From positions 5,506,001 to 5,570,000 of the forward strand of contig NZ_CP041402.1 of NCBI RefSeq assembly GCF_007018905.1: 64,000 bases of DNA. Direction: 5' to 3'. Made by a program: the position numbers and the translations under genes. This document shows, piece after piece, positions 17,012 through 25,366 of this stretch. Each line of letters starts with the position of its first letter. The first letter of the stretch is position 1. Under the pieces are notes generated by a model. It was given only the letters and a program-made list of their open reading frames with translations. It ran no database searches and was not told the origin of the DNA. The DNA comes from Tardiphaga sp. vice304. Lineage in GTDB: Bacteria; Pseudomonadota; Alphaproteobacteria; Rhizobiales; Xanthobacteraceae.

Positions 17012-18868
17012 ATGTCCGCTTCCCCCGCCCGCACCGCAATGACCGACGCCGAACCGGACGCGCTTGCCGTCCTGAATTCGGTATTCGGCCTGCCCGGGTT
17101 CCGCGGCGCGCAGGAGGCGATCGTCCGCCACGTCACCGCTGGCGGCGACTGCCTGGTGCTGATGCCGACCGGCGGCGGCAAGTCGATGTGCTACCAGTTG
17201 CCATCGCTGCTGCGCAAAGGCTGCGGCATCGTGGTGTCGCCCTTGATCGCGCTGATGCGCGACCAGGTCGCGGGCCTGCTGGAGGCCGGCGTCAAGGCGG
17301 CGGTGCTGAACTCCACATTATCCTGGGACGAGGCCAACGAGGTCGAGCAGCGGCTCCTGGCCGGGGATCTCGATCTGCTCTATGTCGCGCCCGAGCGGCT
17401 CTTGAACCCGCGCTGCCTGGCCATGCTCGGCCGCGCGAAAATCGCGCTGTTCGCCATCGACGAGGCGCATTGCGTGTCGCAATGGGGCCATGACTTCCGC
17501 CCGGAATATATCGGGCTTTCGGTGATCGCCGAACGCTTTCCAAACGTGCCGCGGATCGCGCTGACCGCTACCGCTGATGACCTGACGCGGCAGGAGATCG
17601 TGCACCGGCTCGGCCTCACCGACGCGCCGAGCTTCGTCGCCTCGTTCGACCGGCCCAATATCAAATACGAGATCGTCGACAAGACCAACGCGCAGAAGCA
17701 ACTCCTGGCCTTCATCGCCGAGCGCCACGCGGGCGAAGCCGGTATTGTCTATTGCCTGTCGCGCGCCAAGGTCGAGGACACCGCCAAGGCCCTGAACAAG
17801 GCCGGCGTGCTGGCGCTGCCCTACCACGCCGGGCTCGACGCCAATGTGCGCGCTCGCAACCAGGACCGATTCATCAACGAGGACGGCGTGGTGATCGTCG
17901 CCACCGTCGCCTTTGGCATGGGCATCGACAAGCCCGACGTCCGCTTCGTCTGCCATCTCGATCTGCCGAAGAGCATTGAGGCCTATTATCAGGAAACCGG
18001 GCGTGCGGGCCGCGACGGCAAGCCGTCGAACGCCTGGATGGCCTATGGCCTGTCCGACATCGTGCAGCAGCGCCGCATGATCGACGAATCCACCGGCGCG
18101 GAAGCCTTCAAGCGCGTCTCGGTCGCCAAGCTCGACGCGCTGGTCAGCCTCGCCGAGACCGTGCATTGCCGGCGCTCGCGGCTGCTGGGCTATTTCGGCG
18201 AGGAAACCACCGGGACGACCAGTTGCGGCAATTGCGACAACTGCCTGTCACCGCCCAAGGTCTGGAACGGAAGCGTCGCTGCACAGAAGCTGTTGTCCTG
18301 CGCCTACCGCACCGGGCAGCGATTCGGCGCGATGCACCTGATCGACGTGCTGATCGGACGGCTCACCGACAAGATCAAGCAGTTCGGCCACGACAAGCTT
18401 TCGGTGTTCGGCATCGGCGCCGACCTGAACGAGAAGCAGTGGCGCGCGGTTACGCGACAGCTGGTGGCGCTCGGCTATCTCTATGCCGATGGCGAGGCCT
18501 ACGGCGCGCTGAAGCTGACCGAGACCGCGCGCGGCGTGCTGAAGGGCGAGACCGAAGTCATGTTGCGCGAAGAGTCGCTGGGCGTCGGCCGCGCGCCGCG
18601 CGCCAAATCGCGCCGCGGCGATCTCGCGGCGCCGCGCAGCGCCAGCGGCGATCCCGACCTGATCGAAGTGCTGCGCGCCTGGCGCTCCGAAGAGGCCAAG
18701 AAGCGCAACGTCCCGGCCTATGTCATCCTGCACGACGCCACGATGGACGGCATCGCCACCGCCAAGCCGGTCTCGCTGGCGCAACTGCGCGGCATCCCGG
18801 GGATCGGCGACAAGAAGCTGGAGCATTACGGCGACGAGATCGTCGCGCTGGTGAAGGCTTCCGTCTAG
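17012..18868 (+). CDS. recQ: ATP-dependent DNA helicase RecQ
   Basis: A 618-residue 3'-5' DNA helicase, close to E. coli RecQ (609). Motif 0 is [15 protein letters not shown], motif I is [15 protein letters not shown], motif II is [20 protein letters not shown] with the aromatic-rich loop, and motifs V/VI are [18 protein letters not shown] and [15 protein letters not shown]. The zinc-binding part reads [13 protein letters not shown]...SCGNCDNC, then a winged-helix RQC region and a C-terminal HRDC domain with [22 protein letters not shown]. All RecQ domains are complete. ATG codons at 17012 and 17039 are possible starts; 17012 is shown. It works in recombination and stalled-fork repair. It stands alone between a divergent hypothetical gene and an AI-2E family gene. 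Confidence 0.95.
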   Translation: MSASPARTAMTDAEPDALAVLNSVFGLPGFRGAQEAIVRHVTAGGDCLVLMPTGGGKSMCYQLPSLLRKGCGIVVSPLIALMRDQVAGLLEAGVKAAVLNSTLSWDEANEVEQRLLAGDLDLLYVAPERLLNPRCLAMLGRAKIALFAIDEAHCVSQWGHDFRPEYIGLSVIAERFPNVPRIALTATADDLTRQEIVHRLGLTDAPSFVASFDRPNIKYEIVDKTNAQKQLLAFIAERHAGEAGIVYCLSRAKVEDTAKALNKAGVLALPYHAGLDANVRARNQDRFINEDGVVIVATVAFGMGIDKPDVRFVCHLDLPKSIEAYYQETGRAGRDGKPSNAWMAYGLSDIVQQRRMIDESTGAEAFKRVSVAKLDALVSLAETVHCRRSRLLGYFGEETTGTTSCGNCDNCLSPPKVWNGSVAAQKLLSCAYRTGQRFGAMHLIDVLIGRLTDKIKQFGHDKLSVFGIGADLNEKQWRAVTRQLVALGYLYADGEAYGALKLTETARGVLKGETEVMLREESLGVGRAPRAKSRRGDLAAPRSASGDPDLIEVLRAWRSEEAKKRNVPAYVILHDATMDGIATAKPVSLAQLRGIPGIGDKKLEHYGDEIVALVKASV

Positions 18869-18936
18869 TCGGCGCCCGCGGGCCGGAACGAAATCCTCGC
18901 AATCCCATTATCGGCCGTTGGGTCTTATAGAGTGGG

Positions 18937-20922
18937 ATGCTCGAGATGCTGTTGCGGACGCCAAAGGACCAGGACGGTGACGATCTTCGATCAGTCATTC
19001 GGATGGCCGCCAACGGCATCATCGCCGCCCTGATCCTGTCGACTCTCTATTTCGGTCGGGAAGTCTTCGTGCCGATCGCCCTGGCAGTCCTGTTGAGCTT
19101 CGTGCTGGCGCCCCTGGTGGGCCTGGTGCAGCACCTGCGAGCCCCACGGGGCGTCGCCGTCGTAACCGTCGTCGTGCTGGCCTTTACCGTCATCTTCGCG
19201 CTGGGAAGCCTTCTGGCCGGCCAGCTCAGCCAGCTGGCAGGCGACCTGCCGAAATATCAGACCACCATCAGCGAGAAGATTTCATCGCTCCGGCAGCAGA
19301 CTGCAGGGCGCGGCACGCTCGAGCGCGCCTCCGAAATGCTGAAGGATCTTGGACAGGAACTCGATCGGCCGAAAGCGGGACCGACCGCGCCCGCAACGCC
19401 GGCCGCGCTCCCGGCCACTCCTCCGGCCCAGCCCGTGCCCGTCGAGGTCCGACAGCCCGATCCCGGCGCGCTGGAAAGCCTGCGGACGCTCATTTCACCG
19501 CTGATCCACCCGCTCGCGACGACGTTCATCATCGTCATTTTCGTGATCTTCATTCTGCTGCAGCGGGAGGACTTGCGAAACCGGCTGATCCGGCTGGCAG
19601 GGTCGCATGACCTGCAGCGCACCACGGCGGCGCTGGACGATGCAGCCCGCCGATTGAGCCGGTTCTTCCTGATCCAGCTTGCGGTCAACTCCGGTTTCGG
19701 AATCGCGATCGGCCTCGGACTCTGGGCCATCGGCGTACCCAGCGCGATTTTGTGGGGGATCCTCGCAGGCGTTTTGCGTTTCGTGCCCTATATCGGCGCG
19801 TTCATCGGCGCAGCCTTCCCTTTGACCCTGGCCATCGCCGTCGATCCGAGCTGGACCATGGTGATTTGGACCGCGGCATTGTTCATCCTGGTCGAGCCGA
19901 TCGTCGGCCATGTCATCGAGCCCATGCTCTATGGCCACAACACCGGCCTGTCGCCGATCGCCGTGGTGACCTCCGCGACGCTGTGGACGGCGCTGTGGGG
20001 GCCGATCGGACTGGTGCTCGCCACCCCTCTTACGGTGTGCCTCGTGGTGATCGGTCGTCACGTAGAAAGGCTGGCGTTTCTCGACATCATGTTCGGCGAT
20101 CGACCGGCGCTGTCACCGCCCGAAATTTTCTATCAGCGCATGCTCGCCGGCGATCCCACCGAGGCCGCCGACAAGGCCGAGGAATATCTCAAGACCAAGT
20201 CGCTCACTTCCTATTATGACCAGGTCGCGATGGCTGGCCTGCGGCTGGCGCAGACCGATCACGAGCGCGGCGCCTTGACGGTAGAACGGCTCGACAAGAT
20301 CCGCGATACCGTCGCCGAATTTGCCAGCGACCTCGCGGAGGAGGAGCCCCGCCCGGCCCCTGCCGAGGACGCAACCACCGATGTGGAAGCCAACGCCGCG
20401 CTGGACTCCACGATCGAGGAAGTGCCGATGCCAGGCCTGCCGGTTCTCCAACGCGAGCAGCTGCCGGCCGAATGGCAGAGCGCGAACCCGGTGCTGTGCA
20501 TCGCCGCGCGAAGCACGCTCGACGAAGCCGCCGGCATTCTGCTGGCGCAATTGATCTCATCCCACGGACTGCCGGCGCGGGTAGAGCCGGCGCAGGCGCT
20601 ATCGACCAAGAACATCTTTGCCCTGGATACCTCAGGGGTCGCGATGATCTGTCTGGTCTGTCTCGACACGACGGCGCTGGCCCATGTCCGTTACGCGGTG
20701 CGGCGGATGCGCCGGAAGGCGCCGCAAGCCCAGATCGTGCTGTGCTGCTTCGGCCGAGAAATGACAGACGCCGAACTGGAGCAGTTGCTGGACGGTGCAA
20801 AGGTGGATCGCACCGCGCCAAGTCTGGTCGAGGCGCTGGCCGCTTGTCTGGAGGCCGTCAGCCCAGGCGCCACGCATGGCCTGCTGGAGAAGCCCGCTGC
20901 CGGCATCGTCAACGCAGCATGA
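18937..20922 (+). CDS. AI-2E family transporter with a long C-terminal soluble domain
   Basis: A 661-residue protein. Residues about 20-380 are the UPF0118/AI-2E family membrane part: helices near 25-75 (including VLLSFVLAPLV), a coiled and Pro/Ala-rich periplasmic stretch around 100-175, then IVIFVIFILLQRED, LQRTTAALDDAARRLSRFFL and VPSAILWGILAGVLRFVPYIGAFIG, the family signature, and GLVLATPLTVCLVVIGRHVERL. The remaining 280 residues are soluble; the last 150 alternate strands and helices (VLCIAARSTLDEAAGILLAQL...IVLCCFG) like a B12-binding-type Rossmann fold. Known members export AI-2 or Na+; substrate here is unknown. It ends ten bases from a convergent gene. Confidence 0.85.
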   Translation: MLEMLLRTPKDQDGDDLRSVIRMAANGIIAALILSTLYFGREVFVPIALAVLLSFVLAPLVGLVQHLRAPRGVAVVTVVVLAFTVIFALGSLLAGQLSQLAGDLPKYQTTISEKISSLRQQTAGRGTLERASEMLKDLGQELDRPKAGPTAPATPAALPATPPAQPVPVEVRQPDPGALESLRTLISPLIHPLATTFIIVIFVIFILLQREDLRNRLIRLAGSHDLQRTTAALDDAARRLSRFFLIQLAVNSGFGIAIGLGLWAIGVPSAILWGILAGVLRFVPYIGAFIGAAFPLTLAIAVDPSWTMVIWTAALFILVEPIVGHVIEPMLYGHNTGLSPIAVVTSATLWTALWGPIGLVLATPLTVCLVVIGRHVERLAFLDIMFGDRPALSPPEIFYQRMLAGDPTEAADKAEEYLKTKSLTSYYDQVAMAGLRLAQTDHERGALTVERLDKIRDTVAEFASDLAEEEPRPAPAEDATTDVEANAALDSTIEEVPMPGLPVLQREQLPAEWQSANPVLCIAARSTLDEAAGILLAQLISSHGLPARVEPAQALSTKNIFALDTSGVAMICLVCLDTTALAHVRYAVRRMRRKAPQAQIVLCCFGREMTDAELEQLLDGAKVDRTAPSLVEALAACLEAVSPGATHGLLEKPAAGIVNAA

Positions 20923-20931
20923 CGGATCGGA

Positions 20932-21849
20932 TTACTTCGCACCCTGCTTCTCAAGGATACGGTCCGCTTCGATGCGCCAGTCCGCGCTGCGCGCAAAATC
21001 ATCCGTCCCGCGCGCGCCGAACAGCCCGTCATCGGCGAGGTCCGCCATCCAGGCCTGACGCTCGGCGGTGCCCGAGGCCGACCACGGCGTCAGGCCGGCG
21101 TCGCGTACCGTCTCGGCGACCTCGCGAACTTCCTCGCTGCGGCGGCGGCCGTGCTCGATGACGCGCTGGAAGAAATAAGCGCCCTGTTTTTCCCAGTCGA
21201 TGCCCGGAAACGTCTCGGTGAGCGAGGCCAGCAAGGCGTCCTCGACGCCATAAAAACGCGCGGTGGTGAAGCTCTCGATCACCATGGCTTCCAGACCCTT
21301 GATCATGATGCTGCGGCACATCTTGGTCGCGGACGCCGTACCGAGTTCGGCGCTCGCCACCCTGGCATCGAAGCCGAGCGCCGCAAGCAGGGGCGCGAGC
21401 TCAGCTGCGCCTGAGCCGCCAAGCAGCAGCGGCACCCGGATGCGATAGGGCGGCACCGAGGTCATCACAGCGCCCTCGACATAGCGGCCACCGACGCCGT
21501 CGATCAGGGCAGCGGCACGCTGCTTGGCTCCAGGCGAAGCGGAGTTGAAATCGAGAAACCAGGCGCCCGGCCGGATCGCGGGCGCGCAGGCCTGCGCCAC
21601 CGGCACCGCCTGGCTGGCCGTCACCGCCGACAGGATGAAATCAACGCGCGCGGCAAGCTCCGCATGCGATGCCGCAAGGGTCACGCCGTGCGCTGCGGCG
21701 TGGTTGCGCAAGTCGCCCGCCTGTTCGCCGTCCAGCTTGATGTCATAAGCACTGACAGGGACGTTTTGCGCGCGCAGATCTTCGCCGAGGATGCGGCCGA
21801 CTTCGCCATAGCCGACGATGCCGACATGCCATTGGTTGGACGGGGTCAT
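20932..21849 (-). CDS. NAD(P)-dependent oxidoreductase with a DUF1932 C-terminal domain
   Basis: A 305-residue cytosolic dehydrogenase of the beta-hydroxyacid/6-phosphogluconate dehydrogenase group. The N-terminal Rossmann fold begins GIVGYGEVGRIL (GxGxxG-type, residues 9-20) and continues with a 'DxK' loop (SAYDIKLDG) pointing to NAD. FILSAVTASQAVP and FLDFNSASPGAKQ are typical of the family; SATKMCRSIMIKGLEAMVIES carries the catalytic-Lys region. The C-terminal helical domain matches the DUF1932 type found with tripartite-carrier receptors. The start at 21849 gives the usual beginning. It lies 26 bases after the Bug receptor gene, so they are one operon; the hydroxy-acid substrate is unknown. 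Confidence 0.82.
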   Translation of the reverse strand: MTPSNQWHVGIVGYGEVGRILGEDLRAQNVPVSAYDIKLDGEQAGDLRNHAAAHGVTLAASHAELAARVDFILSAVTASQAVPVAQACAPAIRPGAWFLDFNSASPGAKQRAAALIDGVGGRYVEGAVMTSVPPYRIRVPLLLGGSGAAELAPLLAALGFDARVASAELGTASATKMCRSIMIKGLEAMVIESFTTARFYGVEDALLASLTETFPGIDWEKQGAYFFQRVIEHGRRRSEEVREVAETVRDAGLTPWSASGTAERQAWMADLADDGLFGARGTDDFARSADWRIEADRILEKQGAK

Positions 21850-21875
21850 GATGCGATTTCTTCCATAGCTGCGTC

Positions 21876-22892
21876 TTACTGGGCCTTGATGTTGGCCTCT
21901 TTGAGGATCGGTCCCCATTTGGCGGCTTCAGCGCGCATAAAGGCGTCGAACTCCTGCGGCGAACTGCCGACCGGCACAGCACCGATCTTGTCGAGCGTCG
22001 CCAGCACGGCGGGATCCTTCAGCGCGATTGCCAGATCGGCGTGGATCCTGGCCACTACCTCCGGCGCCATGCCGGCGGGTCCGAGAAAGCCCCACCAGAC
22101 CGCGGTGTCATAACCCGCCACGCCGGATTCCGCGACGGTAGGCACCTCCGGGAGAACCTTTGAACGGGTTGCCGTGGTCACCGCCAGCGCGCGCACGGCG
22201 CCGCCGTCGATCTGGCCGGTCACTTCCGGCAACGGGTTGATGCTCATCGGGATGTCGCCGGCCATCACCGAGGTCAGCGCCGGCGCGCCGCCCTTGAACG
22301 GGATCGAGACGATCCTGACGCCGGCCATGTGGTTGAGCAGTTCGCCGGCGAGATGCGCCGAGGTACCGTTGCCGGACATGCCATAGGACAGGAAGTCGGG
22401 CTTCGCTTTCGCTTGCGCCAAAAGCTCCTGCAGGTTCCTGGCGGGGTTGTCCTTCGACACCATGATGACCAGCGGCGAATAGGCGACTTCGCTGATCGCG
22501 GTGAAATCCTTGAAGGTGTCGTAAGGCAGGCTCGGATAGAAAAACTGGTTCAGCGGGTGGCCCGACGCGACCAGGATCAGCGTGTAGCCGTCCGGCGCGG
22601 CTTGGGTCAGCGCCTTGGAGGCGATGGTGCCGCCGGCGCCCGGCCGGTTCTCGACGACCGGCGTCTGGCCCCAGCTCTTCGACAGCGACTGGCCGATGGT
22701 CCGCGCCACCACGTCGACGGCGCCTCCCGGCGCATAGGGCACGAAGAAGGTGACCTGCTTCTTCGGCCAAGCCGGCGCCTGTGACTGGGCCTGTGACTGG
22801 GCCTGGGCCTGGGCCGACAAGGCCGCGCAGGAGATCGCGGCGACCACCGCCAGCATGCCGATCACTCTGTTCCGATGTGCCACCGTCCGCAT
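21876..22892 (-). CDS. Tripartite tricarboxylate transporter receptor (Bug family)
   Basis: A 338-residue periplasmic receptor. A signal peptide (VIGMLAVVAAISCAALSAQA) is followed by an AQ/SQ repeat and the mature start WPKKQVTFFVPYAPGGAVD, the Bug opening. Further family marks are ENRPGAGGTIASKALTQAAPDGYT and GVRIVSIPFKGGAPALTSVMAGDI. The start at 22892 (MRTVAHRNR) is used; the frame extends further upstream without family similarity. No TctA/TctB membrane genes are near, as is common for Bug receptors. With the downstream dehydrogenase it may serve uptake of a carboxylic acid; the ligand cannot be named. Confidence 0.88.
   Translation of the reverse strand: MRTVAHRNRVIGMLAVVAAISCAALSAQAQAQSQAQSQAPAWPKKQVTFFVPYAPGGAVDVVARTIGQSLSKSWGQTPVVENRPGAGGTIASKALTQAAPDGYTLILVASGHPLNQFFYPSLPYDTFKDFTAISEVAYSPLVIMVSKDNPARNLQELLAQAKAKPDFLSYGMSGNGTSAHLAGELLNHMAGVRIVSIPFKGGAPALTSVMAGDIPMSINPLPEVTGQIDGGAVRALAVTTATRSKVLPEVPTVAESGVAGYDTAVWWGFLGPAGMAPEVVARIHADLAIALKDPAVLATLDKIGAVPVGSSPQEFDAFMRAEAAKWGPILKEANIKAQ
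22779..22816. repeat. Short tandem repeat in the Bug receptor signal/linker region
   Basis: Two copies of the 12-mer CTGTGACTGGGC are followed by two CTGGGC units. On the coding strand this encodes the alternating AQ/SQ stretch at the cleavage site. Copy-number change would keep the frame. Confidence 0.6.
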
Positions 22893-23137
22893 TCTCCCGT
22901 TGTCGGCCGTGCCTATCGCACCGCATTTCTTGCGGCGGTTGTAGCGGGAAAATCGTCGATGGGAAGATCGGCGCACTGAAATACCGCGCGTCTGGACCGC
23001 GGGCGGCGCGCGCCGCACGACACACGAAACAGAACGACACGCAAACGAAACACTTTTGCAGCCGGACGCCATCGGCCGGAAACCGGCGAATTCTATGAAT
23101 CCATCCATAGACGCCGCGAAGACGGCAGGAGGCCGCC

Positions 23138-23338
23138 ATGAACCACTCGCTTCACAGTGCAGACCGCTCCACGCATCTGAAGATCGTGGCGATGGCCGTT
23201 GTGGCCGGTATCGCCCTCGCCGGGTTCGGCGTCGCCGCCCGCAGCGGCAACCAGGACGGCGCCACCCAGACCGCCAAGGTCATCAAGGCCGGCAAGCCGG
23301 TGATGGTGACGACGTCCGGCACTTCGGCGGTGCGGTAA
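23138..23338 (+). CDS. Small membrane-anchored hypothetical protein
   Basis: A 66-residue product starting MNHSLHSADRSTHLKIVAMAVVAGIALAGFGVAA, so an N-terminal hydrophilic lead is followed by one membrane segment and a short exported tail that ends VMVTTSGTSAVR. A strong ribosome site (AGGAGG, about 7 bases before the ATG) supports it. Similar short 'single-helix plus KxGKPVxVTT' proteins occur widely in Bradyrhizobium genomes as far as I recall; their function is not known. It ends 3 bases before a convergent gene. Confidence 0.65.
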   Translation: MNHSLHSADRSTHLKIVAMAVVAGIALAGFGVAARSGNQDGATQTAKVIKAGKPVMVTTSGTSAVR

Positions 23339-23341
23339 GCG

Positions 23342-24076
23342 CTAGTTCCGGGATTTCCCCGCCCCGATGCCCGGATGGATCGCCAGCGAGGCGCCGGCCA
23401 CGCCGCCGGCTTCATAGGCGGTCATCGACACCATGCGGCGACCGCCGCGCGACGTCTTCAGGTTCATGTCGAGCTTGGCGAATTCGGCCTCGACCACCGA
23501 GGCCTTGACCATCACCAGCGCCCGACCCGTGGTCTCGCCGACATGGTCGCGTTCGGCCTTCATGGCCATCAGCTTGTCGGCGATCGACGCCACCATGCCC
23601 AGCGAGAATGACGAATTGGCCAGATGCCGCTCGTTGTGACGGAACTTCTGGTACTCGCGCGAGGTCTTGAAGCGACCGGTCTCGGTACGCACGGCGGTGT
23701 CGACCAGTTCGGTCAGATAATGCGCGACCTCGATGTCGGCGCGCAGGCCGAAGAACACGTAGCGGCTCTCGCCGGACTCGTTTTTTTCGCGCCATACCCG
23801 GCAATCGCAGAATTTGGCGATGGCGCCGATGCAGTCGTCGAGCGGGATGCGCTTCTTGCGATAGGTCTCGAAGCTGCGCCGCTCGCAGGCGGCCGCACGA
23901 ATCTCGACATCGGTCAGCGACAGGTCGTAGCGGTCGAGCAGCTCGGCGACCTTGGCGGCGGCCGACAGCGCCTCGTCCTCGGTGCAGCCATTGTCGATGG
24001 TCTTGGCGCGCAGCGCCTGGATCCGCGAGCGCAGTTTGTCGAGCGCGGTGGGGTCGGAATGTGCGTCCACGGACAA
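23342..24076 (-). CDS. DUF2786 domain-containing protein
   Basis: A 244-residue protein. Residues 12-55 form the DUF2786 helical motif (LDKLRSRIQALRAKT...TEDEALSAAAKVAELLDRYDLSL), which recurs in phage- and chromosome-encoded proteins of unknown role. The following 150 residues include a conserved pattern (IGAIAKFCDCRVW, YVFFGLRADIEVAHYL) found in the partner domain (DUF7168) of this family, and the C-terminus is basic with GRRMVSMTAYEAGG. No membrane segment or signal. A link to nucleic-acid handling is possible but not shown. It lies a few bases after the ferredoxin-like gene on the same strand. Confidence 0.75.
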   Translation of the reverse strand: MSVDAHSDPTALDKLRSRIQALRAKTIDNGCTEDEALSAAAKVAELLDRYDLSLTDVEIRAAACERRSFETYRKKRIPLDDCIGAIAKFCDCRVWREKNESGESRYVFFGLRADIEVAHYLTELVDTAVRTETGRFKTSREYQKFRHNERHLANSSFSLGMVASIADKLMAMKAERDHVGETTGRALVMVKASVVEAEFAKLDMNLKTSRGGRRMVSMTAYEAGGVAGASLAIHPGIGAGKSRN

Positions 24077-24080
24077 GCCC

Positions 24081-24407
24081 CTATTTGCCGCCCTGCGCGC
24101 CGGCTTCCGGCATCAGGATCGGGGCAGCCTTAGCGGCTGAATCGCCATCCGCCAACAGCAGGTACTCCCCCCGCTGCAACGTCGCGGCACTAGCGACCAC
24201 AACCGCGCGCTTCGGGCAGATTCCGAGGCACGACGTCAACACCACCCGCGCCGGCTTTTCGCCGCGCTCCTGCGCCAGCCTTTTGGCCTCGGATTTCAGC
24301 CCGCGCCGCAACGCCTTGCCGTCGTCGATGCGGCCGAGGCATTTCTTGCAGACGAAGATGGGCTGGGGACGGCGCGGCGCGATGGTGACGAGAGAGGATT
24401 TGGGCAT
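24081..24407 (-). CDS. Thioredoxin-like [2Fe-2S] ferredoxin-type protein
   Basis: A 108-residue protein with Cys pairs at FVCKKCLGR and VLTSCLGICPK, separated by about 40 residues. This spacing and the CLGICPK loop are typical of the small 2Fe-2S thioredoxin-like ferredoxins (DUF1636-like metal-binding group). It could transfer electrons or hold an iron-sulfur cluster; no partner is visible. The start at 24407 (MPKSSLVTIAP) is the second ATG; upstream residues are not protein-like. It shares its strand with the DUF2786 gene 4 bases downstream. Confidence 0.7.
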   Translation of the reverse strand: MPKSSLVTIAPRRPQPIFVCKKCLGRIDDGKALRRGLKSEAKRLAQERGEKPARVVLTSCLGICPKRAVVVASAATLQRGEYLLLADGDSAAKAAPILMPEAGAQGGK

Positions 24408-24488
24408 GGCCGGGATATAGGAACGCGCGCCGCTTCTCGGTAGGGCAGGAAGTTGGGGAACCCGAATGGTTGGCCCCGCCCTATCCTT

Positions 24489-24583
24489 CGTCATTGCGAG
24501 GAGCGAAGCGAAGCGGCAATCCAGAAAGCAGCGAATTCAACAAGAACTGGATTGCTTCGTCGCAAAAGCTCCTCGCAATGACG
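24489..24583. repeat. Dispersed palindromic repeat, family A, copy 3
   Basis: Boundaries are CGTCATTGCGAGGAGCGAAG and GCTCCTCGCAATGACG with the inner GCAATCCAG/CTGGATTGC pair, matching the element at 13513. It lies immediately 3' of the broken ABC ATPase gene (ends 24592) and can form a long hairpin that could serve as its terminator. Confidence 0.85.
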
Positions 24584-24591
24584 AGGAGAGG

Positions 24592-25366
24592 TCAGTGTCC
24601 GGAACTCATCCCCAGCCCGGCATAGATGCGGCGGGCATAGACGCCGAACGCGTCGGTGGTCTTGATGTCCAGCGTGCGCTCCGCCGGCAGGTCGATCGGG
24701 AAATACTCCGCCATACGCGCCGGCCCCGCGGTCAGCACGGCGCAATGCGAAGCGAGGAACACCGCTTCCTGGATGCTGTGGGTGACGAACAGGATGGTCT
24801 TGCCGCTCTCGCGCCAGATCCGCAGCATTTCGAGGTTCATCTGCTCGCGCGTCAAAGCATCGAGCGCGCCGAACGGTTCGTCCATCAGAATCAGCTTGGG
24901 ATCATGGATGAAGGCGCGGGCGATCGCGGTGCGCTGCTGCATGCCGCCGGAAAGCTGCTGCGGGTATTTGTCCTCATGCCCGGCCAGGCCGACCATGTTG
25001 AGCAGGTCGCGGGCGCGGGCGGCCTTCATCGGCAGGCCGACGATTTCGGCAGGCAGCAGAACGTTGTCCAGGATGGTGCGCCATTTCAGCAGCAGCGCCT
25101 GCTGGAACACCATGCCGATGTCGCGGCCGGGATCGAACGGCGTGGTCGCATTGCCAATCTCGATGGTGCCGCCATCGGCGCTGTGCAGGCCGGCGAGGAT
25201 TTTTCAGCACCGTGGTCTTGCCGCAACCGGACGGGCCGACCAGCGAAACCAGTTCGCCCTCGGCAACGTCCATCGTGACGTCGGATACCGCGAGGAATTC
25301 CTTGCCCTGCGAACGGTAGACCTTGCGCACGTTACGCAGGCGGATGAAGGGCTCGCGCTCGGCCAT
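24592..25366 (-). pseudogene. ABC transporter ATP-binding protein (SsuB/TauB type) split by a one-base frameshift
   Basis: From the ATG at 25366 the protein reads MAEREPFIRLRNVRKVY to the Walker A motif GPSGCGKTTVLK, then leaves the frame in a run of five T (25200-25204; A5 on the coding strand). Dropping one base restores ILAGLHSADGG...GMVFQQALLLKW, LSGGMQQR, LMDEPFGALDALT and an end at 24592, a normal 257-residue nitrate/taurine-type importer ATPase. As written the product would stop being an ATPase right after Walker A. Either the run is a sequencing or assembly error or the gene is truly broken, which would disable the importer of this locus. It starts inside the stop of the DHDPS-like gene (TGATG). 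Confidence 0.85.
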
